Below are positions 35,207 through 44,619 of a stretch of 64,000 nucleotides of DNA, piece after piece; position 1 is the first letter of the stretch; each line of letters starts with the position of its first letter. The stretch spans positions 930,001-994,000 of the forward strand of contig JAJHTX010000008.1 in NCBI GenBank assembly GCA_032164295.1. Reading direction: 5' to 3'. The DNA is from Inonotus obliquus (Eukaryota; Basidiomycota; Agaricomycetes; Hymenochaetales; Hymenochaetaceae). A program made the position numbers and the translations under genes. The notes under the pieces are model-generated. The model saw only the letters and a list, made by a program, of their open reading frames with translations, had not been told where the DNA came from and searched no databases.

Positions 35207-36507
35207 AGGGGGCGTAAAAAATGACTTATAGCTATGAATTTGGTGATATGAGGAGGATTTGAATTGGTAAGATTATTGAACGTTGGATATCACGTTTATT
35301 TCCTATCCTATAATTCGTGTTTGTGATCTGTGCATGTAGAGAAACGATCGTCTTGTGGCACTGGAACTGGAATAAGATAATGTACATGTACTCGAGTTTG
35401 TTTGCCTTCATGATCAATGAAAGTGAATGAAAGATGATCCTCAACATTTGGAGACACACTGTCGTAAATCCATTCAGAGCCATGGGCGTTGGACATTGTA
35501 TTCTACATCGTCATTGTGGTGGTAGGGAAGAATAATGAAAAACTTTGAAGGAGTGCCGGCTCGTAGGTGGAGGTGGAAGTTGACAGTATTCAAGCGTCGA
35601 TACCTATTTGTGTGCTACTATGCTACAATGGTAACGCTCAATTTCCTGACCTGACTAATAGCCCCATTAGTATGGTTGATAGTAAGTATAGCATGTGGAG
35701 TTTAGCGTGTCGCTTGATGAAGAATACGAAATGAAGAATGAAGACTGATGAAGAGTTGTTCTGTGCCTCGTGCCTCGTATAAGCTAATTGGGATATTTCT
35801 CGGTACCGAAGGACCCTGCCGACCCACGGACCCAATGATCTAATTTTTTCTTTATCAACAGGAATCCTCTTGGTACTGGAGTGCAGAAGAGTGCAGAAGC
35901 CATGAATGAGGAGCACGAACTCCCGTCTACGCGTACGGAGTCTACGGACAGATTAGTATTGCTACCGCTGCAAGTATTGACTACTACGCGGTGGGTTTCC
36001 GATAGCCTTATTCTTCATGCTTCATGCGTCATTGAACCCACAGCGGCCCGGATTATCTTGGACCTTGATGAATCACTCTGAGATCCTCTGCTGTTTGGGA
36101 GTGTTTGTAGTCTCTTCGGCACAACGGCACAACACAGCATGTACCATGGGAAGCCTGCCACAACCACCTGAGGCCTCTTCTCGTCTTTCAAGTTCATCGG
36201 GGGCTGGGCAGTTCAGCACTTCCGAACAAAATCACGACTGCGTGCTCGCAAGTCTGAGTCAAATAACAGCAAGTAGGATGGGCGAAATTCGACACAAGAC
36301 TACTAGGGATTTATTTTATAGGTAGTAATCATACTATGCCATGCGTGAGGAAGGCACAGCCACTTGTGCTGTGGAGGATGACAATAAGATGTCATTAATT
36401 AGTTCAAGTACACAACAAGCAATGCGAAAACGGATTGAATACATCAGTGGGATTACATCGATACGATACGATGTCAATGTCAATTAGCCTGCCCTTGAAC
36501 GAGTAAC
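35207..36507. other. Intergenic, no supported gene
   Basis: Short frames at 35881-36081 (plus), 36017-36325 (plus) and 35638-35916 (minus) show no motifs or splice logic. It holds the 3' flanks of gene E and Sld5, which converge. Confidence 0.5.
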
Positions 36508-37794
36508 TCAAACAAGCTCTATTTCCCCTCGCAGAACTTGTTGTTCGATAATGCGGTATGGAACGAGCATGATAGTGTCCTTCGGTATTGAGATTAAATC
36601 ACCACTAGAGATAGTCGATTACGATGATCATCGAAATGAGTCCGTTGTATATGTTTGCGAAGGAAAAAGGTAATACGCACTTGTCCGTTTGAAGACCGTC
36701 AATTGCTTCAAGGGCATGGAAGAATACGGGTTTGCTCTTATCCGGCACCGGCGCTATAGGTAGAAGAAAAGAGAAAAAAGGAACGGACGAATGAGTCGAA
36801 AGTGGGTGGTGAGAGTTGCCAAACTTACTCATGCTCGGTACTGCAGGTACGGCTTGTTCGTCAAGATCTCGTTGCGCATCAGGTAAATGATCCAAAACAG
36901 TTGCTTTGAACTGAGACACAACAAGTTTTCCGTATCTGAAAGGAGAAGAAACTTAATGAGTTGGAGTAATATTCGCTGAATGGAACCAACCTTTTTGCGT
37001 GCCGTAATTCTGCTTCTGTTAGTCGCGAATGAGTTTCTGGATTGAGTGTAATGTAGGCTGCATATTGCTCAATCTGAGATATACATGCGAGAGTTGAGAG
37101 AAAAATTAGCGATCTTAAAGAAATAAAAACGTGTCGGAGATATGCTTGCCTTGGATAACCGCGTACGCACATAACTACGTATGATAAACTTTATACGCTC
37201 GATTTCCGTCTGTACCAAAGTCACACAATAATGTTCTTCGTCGCTTAATGTTACATCGGCATTTCTCAGGGTGTTCGTCATATCTACCTAGGCCAATGCG
37301 TAAGCCACATGAACATCACGAATCAGCATCATGAAACACACTTTACTCCGAATCAAGTCAAGAGTTAGACTGAGAAGATCAGAACAGACGGGAAGAATAT
37401 CCGGTGCGTGTCGTTCGTTCTGCCATGCACGAAGGAGTAATTGCATATCTATCTGTTTCTGGCGGTCCTCGTTCAACAAGCCGAGGTCTCGAGTAGGCAT
37501 TCGAGGGACATCCACATCCATCGCATCGCCCAGCATCGAACGCTCACCATCAACTCCAGAGCGACCAACAGTTCTTGCCCTCGGATCCCTCCCCGTAGCT
37601 ATTCCAGTCTGACCATACAGTCCATCCGCGGGCCCTTTGCCATTGCGATGTGGATACGGCCGTGTACGCACAGAAGACGACCCAGCTCCGCGTGTTCTCG
37701 AAACTGATCCTGAGCTTGAAGCATCCGCGGAGACATAGGTATCGCTAGTCTCCCCATAAGAGAAGTCTCGTCGTGTTTCTTCGCTATCCGTCAT
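36508..37794 (-). CDS. SLD5: GINS complex subunit Sld5
   Basis: Subunit of the GINS tetramer that joins Cdc45 and Mcm2-7 to form the CMG replicative helicase; nuclear. Exons 37794-37342, 37287-37150, 37073-36991, 36935-36829, 36753-36681 and 36604-36508 give 951 nt, 316 aa, all in phase. Diagnostic helices: ILPVCSDLLSLTLDLI, TLVQTEIERIKFIIRSYVRT, RLSKIEQYAAYITLNPE, then LVVSQFKATVLDHLPDAQRD. The C-terminal beta domain reads KPVFFHALEAI, GDLISIPKDTIMLVPYRIIE and ends RGEIELV, as in other Sld5. About 90 N-terminal residues before the A-domain are Ser/Arg/Gly-rich and longer than in yeast. Intron 2 uses a GC donor (AAG then GCAAGC). Confidence 0.93.
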
Positions 37795-38261
37795 TCCAGG
37801 TTGCCTACAGTAGGTAGAAGGTGTTCTGACGATGAACGCTATGCAAAAACAGTAATGGAGTGTGCCAAGTGAGAAACCTCGTGTCCGTCCGTCTCGTGAC
37901 GTAGCACGCGTAACGGCCTGCCCTCAGGTAATGGCGGTGCAAGATTTGGATCGCCATTATGTCTCCGACCAAACTACATGTTGTCTCTCCGTTTCTCCGG
38001 CTCGACGCTCTTGAGCTGCGGGCGAACCACCTTTCTGCAGTCAGATTCCAAACATTGGACCAGGACTGCTGGAAACTGGTTTGAAATGATATACTAGTTG
38101 CGGGAAAGACAATGTTTCTCCCGCAGTTGTAGTCTAGGCTGAGCTGCCCGCAACATAGAGAAATGCTATAAAAATAACGCGTGTTTCGCTCTTTCTCCTT
38201 ACCTATCGCATTCACACCTTTCTAAACCTTTACTTTCAAACTGCTTTACTCTATACCAAAC

Positions 38262-40153
38262 ATGCTCACAAAGATGCTTGGCAACAACCTGGGATTCCTG
38301 CCGGCAACTAGGGCGTTCCCAGTTCACCTGTTTCGCGTACAGTTAGGAGTTCTCTATCCTCGTTGCTTGGTGCGCTTACCCCCGATCAAGCAAGCTTGCG
38401 AACAGGTGAGCGATGATCTTAGCGAACGGCTTCGGAACTACACTCTCTTGAAGGTCCTCGGTGAGGGAGGCTTCGGCACCGTCTATCTTGCTGAGACCAC
38501 CTTGGACGGCGAGCGCACTCTTGTCGCCATCAAAGTCATTCGAAGATCAAAACTCAAAGGCCTGGCAACGTTTATCCATGATGAGTTAGCTTTTATGAGA
38601 CTCTTCACTAACAATGATCTAGGCATTGGCGCTTTCCCTCATCTCGTCGAGTCGTTCTGCGATGTGTACAACTATTACATCATACAGGAGTTCATACCTG
38701 GAGGGACGTTACGCGATGAAATGGAGCGGAATGGCGGCAAACTCTCTTACTCCAGAGCAAAATTCGTTTTGGCGCAGCTGATTACTATTTTGTTAGAAAT
38801 GCATCGTCAAGGAATCATGCATCGCGACATCAAGCCCGAAAACATCTTGGTTGACGCAGCTGGAAACGTAGTACTGACTGATCTGGGCCTAGCTAGTCGC
38901 TTCTGTACGGCAAGGGACATTTCAGGCGGCCTGTTCGAGATGGACAACCTACACTTATCCGAACGACAATGCGGAACTTACGGTTACATGGCCCCCGAAA
39001 TACTACGCGGCGAGGAGTACTGCTATCCGGTCGACATCTATTCTCTTGGAGTAGTCTTTTATGAGATGGTCACAGGAATTGTAAGTTGCTGCTTATACAC
39101 TCTGAGTCAATCGTTTATCTGACGCGTTGCTTTCAGCTACCGTTCTACAAGAAAGACCGCCAAGATATGATTACGACGATGATGAGCTATGAATTCCAGG
39201 TGTCACTCGATTATCTGCCGAACGAGACTGCCCAGCTTATCTACTTGGTAACTATAACATGCGATTTTCTTCAGCGTCGGGCAATGTACTGACTTTCGAC
39301 TCCAATTCAGATGATGAGAAGGTACCCCGAAGATCGGATCGGACTCGAGGATATCGCTCAACATCGGTTTTTCGAAGGATTGGATTGGCACCTCATCAAA
39401 CACCGCTTGTACGACATCTCAGCCAAATGGGCGCCACCTACGGCCCATTTGGATCGAAGCGAGGCTATCAGTAAGAGCATCCTTGTCGACCATGAAAGGA
39501 CTCGATTGCCGTACGGTCGATATCGCCTAACACCTATCGACCGCGCTTTCGTGACGCCGCGTCGGACGCCAACAGTCAAGCGTCCGACACCCCTCCCCGT
39601 AGTCTTCGATGGTCCGCAAAAGTCGAAGGTCAGTCATGAATCCACAATGTCATCGGTGGTTGTTCCTTGCCCGCTGGCCGCACAATTATATCCGGCGGGC
39701 GAGAACGTTCATGCTGACGCCCTCGGGCGCCGGGGAGGCAGCGAACAACGGTTCGTTGTCGGGGCAGGCGAGGTTGAAGAGTTTGTTGGTCAAGCGGGTT
39801 TGTGGGAGGAGATTGAAGAAGGAGAAATCGTCGAAGTGAGGAGCACGGGTGCCGTCAATGTCAATGTTCCTGGTAATCACTGGGACGATGATGGTCCGGT
39901 GTTCTCAGCTTTTGCGGTCTCCATAGTTCAAGTCGAGGAACTACTTCCAGCTCCAGGTCTCGGTAACCAACGTGCCTTTGTCTTCCAGGTACGGGCGCCT
40001 TCAGAGCTTGCACCAACGCACAACCTGCAGGCTCTTGCGCTACCAAGGGTTCCTGGGCTCGATGCGACTGACACGACTCTTCCGCCAACACCGGGCCCAG
40101 TTACTCCTGCCTCCGAGACCAATCAAGGACGGGCCGAATTGAAGGACGAGTGA
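38262..40153 (+). CDS. Serine/threonine protein kinase (CAMK/AGC-like)
   Basis: Exons 38262-39080, 39137-39247 and 39311-40153 give 590 aa in phase. The kinase domain spans about residues 61-350: Gly-loop GEGGFG at 67-72, Lys in VAIKVI at 91, HRDIKPEN from 187, DLG at 207-209 in place of DFG, and APE at 244-246 after CGTYGYM. YSLGVVFYEMVTGI and LPFYKKDR mark the C-lobe, with RYPEDRIGLEDIAQHRFFEG at its end. The ~240-residue tail is Pro/Val-rich and unordered, with WHLIKHRLYDISAKWAPPT just after the domain. All catalytic residues are present, so it should be active. A full family assignment needs a profile search; no regulatory domain is recognisable. The 40-residue N-terminus before the domain is hydrophobic and basic and could be a targeting segment. 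Confidence 0.85.
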
Positions 40154-40698
40154 GGTTCACGAACGAGAAAATACGAAAACACGAAACAAAATCGAAAAAA
40201 TTCGGGTAGAGGATGGTCCAGGAATTGTCGTGGTGATGTGCAGCGTACAGAGAGTACATTGGTGCGTTGCGTATTGTCCGTTCGGACCGTGGCGGGCTAA
40301 AGGCTATAAAAAAGTTTAAAAAATCAAAACGAAAAAAAAGGGATTGGGCTCTGGTCTTGACTCATACTTGTACTACTGATCTCTTCTCTTAGGCACCAAG
40401 CATTCACTAACATTTGGATACCAGATGGACGACGCGAGGACCAAAAGATAAGTAGTCTGATGCTCCGATCCATTGATAAAGGTGGCTGACACTTCTCCTT
40501 CCTTTTACAAGTCCCGACGTTCCAACACCCTCTCAAACGCTCAAGCCTCCGACAATATGAAGATGGGTAACCTATTCTGTTTTATCAACCTGACTATGCT
40601 CTGTGTTTAGGTCCGCGATCTCTTCCGGTTGAATCATCAAGTTACATTGCGCAAGTTCTCCAGGTGAAACACTCCTGTCAGCCTCGAATCGTGAACGT

Positions 40699-40773
40699 GG
40701 ACGCTTGGGTTGACGCGGGGGAGGTCCGGTGACTGGCCACCACTGGGTCTTTCCTTCTGATGCCTGAGCGTCC
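40699..40773 (+). ncRNA. Hairpin unit 1
   Basis: Loop ACTGGCCAC at 40732-40740. Fifteen inner pairs are unbroken, counting G-T; a six-position internal loop (40712-40717 against 40755-40760) containing one G-C pair follows; then an outer stem of twelve pairs to 40699/40773 that includes GGACGCT against AGCGTCC. Hand count: 28 of 33 positions pair. Confidence 0.7.
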
Positions 40774-41104
40774 TTTCTAGTGGAAAGATGAGTAACATTA
40801 TATCCACAGATGTATCGCGATGGAGTTCGACTAACACAAGCTGTTCCAGAATAATTCACCTTTGGCCTTTCACACTTTTTCAAGATCACAACTTCAAGAA
40901 TCTCGACGAATCCCCACGAAGCAACAAAACGATACTACTCACACATACCTACCCCCTTCCGTGGTGAACACCTTTTCATCCTTTCTCATGTACCGCAACC
41001 CTTCCGCGTTGATTTCAGCTTTACAGACTCGAACAACGCCACCACTAGAAGATCAACCACCCTCTTTCAACGTCGGAACCCAGAAGGCTGGACTAGGAAG
41101 ACGG

Positions 41105-41175
41105 ACGTTCGGACTGACGCGGGAGGAATTCGGTGACTGGCCATCACCTGGTTTCTCTCGTTGAGGTTCGAGCGT
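41105..41175 (+). ncRNA. Hairpin unit 2
   Basis: Loop ACTGGCCAT at 41136-41144, a single-base variant. About 27 of 31 positions pair; the outer stem ACGTTCG against CGAGCGT is complete. A GGTGAGTAAT donor-like word follows at 41192-41201. Confidence 0.7.
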
Positions 41176-41496
41176 ACTGTCTGGGGAGAAAGGTGAGTAA
41201 TGTCCATCGTTACAGGATTAATATCATTATCTACCCTCTTTTCTCTCCACCTCAAGCCAACATCGACCTCAAGCCAGCATCGACCTCAAGAACCAGAGCT
41301 TACCGGACCAGGTACGAAGTGAGTATGTTGCTATTATCTCTCATCCTATCTGCGCTCCTTTCCTTCTATTTCTGGTTATATCTAGATCCACGAAGTTTTT
41401 ATCCACGACAACGACGACGACGACAGGATCCAACACCTCACCTACAGGGCGAAGCGATTACGAATACGACCGGTGGGTAGGAAGGAGGTAGGGCGG

Positions 41497-41568
41497 GCGC
41501 TCAAGTTCCGGTCCGGGACGCTCAGTGGCTGGCCACCACTGAGTTGTCTCTCGCCGGAGCCTGAGTGT
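41497..41568 (+). ncRNA. Hairpin unit 3
   Basis: Loop GCTGGCCAC at 41528-41536. The inner stem CTCAGTG against CACTGAG is fully Watson-Crick, differing from its neighbours on both sides of the stem (compensatory change). After an internal loop with a one-base offset, the outer pairs GCGCTCA against TGAGTGT hold. About 26 pairs by hand. Confidence 0.68.
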
Positions 41569-41898
41569 TGACGCCGGCAGGAAAGGTGAGTTAACTTGTG
41601 CACTCTAACACTAACTTCTCCCCTTCAGTCACCATTGAACTCCGATCTTCCCCCGATACTCAACATCCATCCGAACCAACGAACTCCCGCGAACCACCAC
41701 ACCATCAATGCTCCCAGTGTCCAACGATACAATGGTGAGCACACTCACAATCTTTTTCCGATGTATCCCCACTTCACTGCCTACCACTTTTCAGAATTTA
41801 TATCGCCACATGCAAACAAGACATCGAAAACAACCCTCAGCCCGCTTCCAGACTTTGCAAGATAACACCCCCGACGGTCAGCAAGACAGCCACTGTGA

Positions 41899-41951
41899 CC
41901 GTAGCGGGCAAGGCTCGGTGACTGGCCACCACTGGGCTTTTCCCGCTACGG
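41899..41951 (+). ncRNA. Hairpin unit 4
   Basis: Loop ACTGGCCAC at 41921-41929. GTAGCGGG pairs exactly with CCCGCTAC outside, and GGCTCGGTG with CACTGGGCT inside using G-T pairs; one mismatch in 22 positions. Confidence 0.72.
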
Positions 41952-42207
41952 CCTTTCCATAGGAAAGATAAGTAACGAATCGATTTGTATATCTATCAAC
42001 TCAAGTATACTAACCTTCCTTTTTACAGTTCTTCGCGTTGTACTTTATTCAGAAATGGACGGACGGAGAAGCATCTATCAGGTGAGTCAGTAGTCCTTTC
42101 TTTCCCGTTGCTCGCTTACTTTACAATCTATTTTGCATGTCAACTCTTCGCCAGGCAACTTCGACCTTAACGACCCGACACACTTACGAACTTTGGGGCG
42201 GGAGGAA

Positions 42208-42282
42208 AGGCGTTCCAACTGCGGTAGGGGGAATCCAGTGACTGGCCACCACTGGATTTCTCTTGCTGGAGCTTGGGCGTCT
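42208..42282 (+). ncRNA. Hairpin unit 5
   Basis: Loop ACTGGCCAC at 42241-42249. Inner stem ATCCAGTG against CACTGGAT is perfect; 30 of 33 positions pair by hand count, eight of them G-T. GATGAGTAAC follows at 42298-42307. Confidence 0.72.
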
Positions 42283-42663
42283 GGAAGTGAACAAATAGAT
42301 GAGTAACACTTTCTACATTCTTATTACTGAAGAACGTTTTGTAGTTCCTACAAGCAACCGATACCTATCACACCCTTCAAGAATCAGCCGCCCGCTCGCA
42401 CCAACGATACATCATGAGCCGACATCAAGACATAGTTTTCGCCTTCCCGCCGTTCATCGTCCGCCCCATTTCCGGTGTCTCGACTGATCACATAGGCGAG
42501 TAAGTTTACTTTTTGTTATTAACGTACCCTCGCTCCACTTTCAAGGACTCACGACACCCTACTCAGTAAACCGCAATCAATATCTCCAAGACGATCAACA
42601 CCCCGCCTACGACTCAGAAGTATCACGCCTCCACGGTCTCAACGGTCATCAAGACGGACGCTA

Positions 42664-42722
42664 GGACTACGGTGGGAGAGGTTCGGTGACTGGCCACCAC
42701 CTGGCTTCTTCCGCCGTGGTTC
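42664..42722 (+). ncRNA. Hairpin unit 6
   Basis: Loop ACTGGCCAC at 42689-42697. 24 of 25 positions pair, with the single C-T mismatch at the fifth pair, as in unit 2. GATGAGTAAC follows at 42736-42745. Confidence 0.72.
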
Positions 42723-43006
42723 CTCAGGTGGAAAAGATGAGTAACATATCTACTGAAATATCTGATACTACACGCAAATTAACCCTCCATCTCCCTCTGT
42801 AGTTCCCCAGCAACAATACACCATTCGCTCTTTACTCAATTCAACATTGGACGTCCGGAGAAGTATCCGCCAGGCGAGTATCACAACGTTTCTGTCCCAT
42901 TGCTCGCTTACTTCACTCCACCTATTAAATTTGCTTTTAGAAATCTTCAATAGTAACGACGCGACTCGACAAGCTTACTATTTCCGAGCAGAAGGGAGGG
43001 GGAAAG

Positions 43007-43075
43007 GCGTTCGGGCTGCAGTGGGAGGATTCAGTGACTGGCCACCACTGGGTTCTCTTGCTGGAGTTGTGGTAC
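43007..43075 (+). ncRNA. Hairpin unit 7
   Basis: Loop ACTGGCCAC at 43037-43045. The first 18 pairs are unbroken and at least seven of them are G-T; the outer part is looser. GATGAGT follows at 43085. Confidence 0.7.
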
Positions 43076-43352
43076 GGGGAAACAGATGAGTTCTTCTTTT
43101 AATCTTCGCATTACTGAAGTACATCCTTTTCTAGTCCAAACCTATCACCTCAGCCGCCCGCCTGCATCGACGACATACCATAAGCCAACATCGACACACC
43201 ACTCGCACCTCCCTCCTTCGCATCCGTCCCGACTGATGATTCAGGTGAGTACATTTCTTGTTCGTCGGCAACGCGTCCCCGCTCCACTACCTACTACTTT
43301 CCCAATCTATTCTATCCTATGTAGCTAGCCGCAATACAACAGTCAGCAAGGC

Positions 43353-43427
43353 AGGCGTTCGGATTCTGGTAGGAGGAGCTCAGTGACTGGCCACCACTGG
43401 GTTTCTTCTGCTAGATTCCCGACGTCT
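43353..43427 (+). ncRNA. Hairpin unit 8 (best pairing)
   Basis: Loop ACTGGCCAC at 43386-43394. 31 of 33 positions pair by hand count, eight of them G-T and none A-C. GATGAGT follows at 43441. Confidence 0.73.
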
Positions 43428-43671
43428 GGTTCAGTTAAAAGATGAGTCATCCTTCCTCTAGTAATGTGAGCTTACAAGTTTTCTTCCCCTGTATATGTAG
43501 TTCTCCATCACCCAAAACCCGTCATTCCCCTGCTTCCTCACCTCATCTCCGCCGTAATGTCTATCAGGTGCGTAAATGTCCACTCCACTTCCATCCCTTC
43601 CCATCTGCACTCATCCCCACCCTCCTCGGGGTTATTTGTTAGTTATCTACTCAGGTACTTACTGGCGACGA

Positions 43672-43790
43672 CTGCGACGACGAGGACGACGAGGACGACG
43701 AGGACGACGAGGACGACGAGGACGACGAGGAGAACACACGAACATCCGCCATTCCGCCATTCCGCCATTCCGCCATTCCGCCCTTCTGCC
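43672..43790 (+). repeat. GACGACGAG and CCATTCCG simple repeats
   Basis: About eight GACGACGAG-type units run to 43729, followed by four ATTCCGCC units at 43752-43783. They expand the spacer between hairpins 8 and 9, which is the longest of the array (528 bp). Confidence 0.85.
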
Positions 43791-43898
43791 ATCACTCCAC
43801 TACGGCGCTACACTTCCGATATCACGTCAAGGACTCAGACTCGGTTCTGAGTGGGAAAGGTTAGTCGTTAGACTTGGACTTCCAGTTTGGAGAAATTT

Positions 43899-43937
43899 CG
43901 GTGACTGGCCACCATCGAAATTCATCCTTCTGAGTTG
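43899..43937 (+). ncRNA. Hairpin unit 9 (terminal, divergent)
   Basis: Loop ACTGGCCAC at 43914-43922. Inner stem ATTTCGGTG against CATCGAAAT has a sequence unlike the other units yet pairs completely (one G-T). Outer pairing is weak. No GATGAGT word follows, so this unit may close the array. Confidence 0.65.
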
Positions 43938-44619
43938 GAGTTGTTTGACGTCGGGTGGAGTCTTGATATTTTCGATTGCAGATAAAAAGCGACTTTTCAC
44001 CTCCTCAAGATACCGACACTCGAAAACTCCAACGCCCTCAATCGGGACAGAGACGAACTGTCAAGACGAACCAACAACGATTCTCAAAACTCCCGCCGCA
44101 CCGCTCCCGATCCGACATTCGAACCCGATTTATCGTCCAAGATTTCAGCATCGATCCCAACCTATCCAATTCCCAATTTCCGATTTCCGATTTCCGATGT
44201 TCCACCCGACCTGAAGCCTCACCTTCACCTTCACCTTCTCCTCATTTTTCCGTTCTAGCATTCTCATTTTTATGTTCTTCCGCCAATTTTATTTGTTGTC
44301 TGTCTTGAATGTATGTCTTGTACTTTTTCTGTTGCATGATTGTATATGTTGCGCTGGTTGTAGAGTACTTGTATAGCGTGTTCCATATGAATTTATTCGC
44401 TTTTTATTCTGAAGCTGCTCATCAAGCGTGAGCGACAGTGACTCGATGCTTACATTTATTCTACCAGGTAAAAGTAGTGCTATCATCCCCACTTGTTTAC
44501 TTTACAATAATAGTACAGTTACGCGTACAGTACATAACATAACACACAATCCTATCTCATCCGTCACCCTTCGGTATGTTCGACCGTGTCCTCATCCTTC
44601 AAATGAAAAAGGTATTCAG

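Larger units (their letters stand above)
40690..43940 (+). repeat. Tandem array of nine hairpin-bearing repeat units
   Basis: Nine units spaced 404, 392, 393, 320, 448, 348, 349 and 528 bp (loop to loop). Each has a GC-rich ~60-75 nt inverted repeat around a fixed loop, then, in eight of nine, a GATGAGTAAC-like word within about 25 nt, then 40-60 bp of pyrimidine-rich sequence ending in AG followed by TTC-rich sequence. Several units hold a second intron-like segment (GTGAGT to TTTTCAG) before the next hairpin. Outside the hairpin and these borders the units share little sequence, so this is an old array under selection on a few elements rather than a fresh satellite. No continuous open frame crosses it. 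Confidence 0.8.

Noticed and set aside
40690..43940. Protein motif FGDWPPLGF repeated across the hairpins as evidence of a coding array
   Set aside because: The frame is interrupted by stops just upstream or downstream in most units (TAG in the 5' arm of units 5 and 8, early stops after units 1, 2, 3 and 8). Paired change between the two arms is better explained by RNA structure.
40690..43940. CRISPR array
   Set aside because: Spacing is 320-528 bp, repeats are not identical, spacers are not uniform and the genome is eukaryotic.
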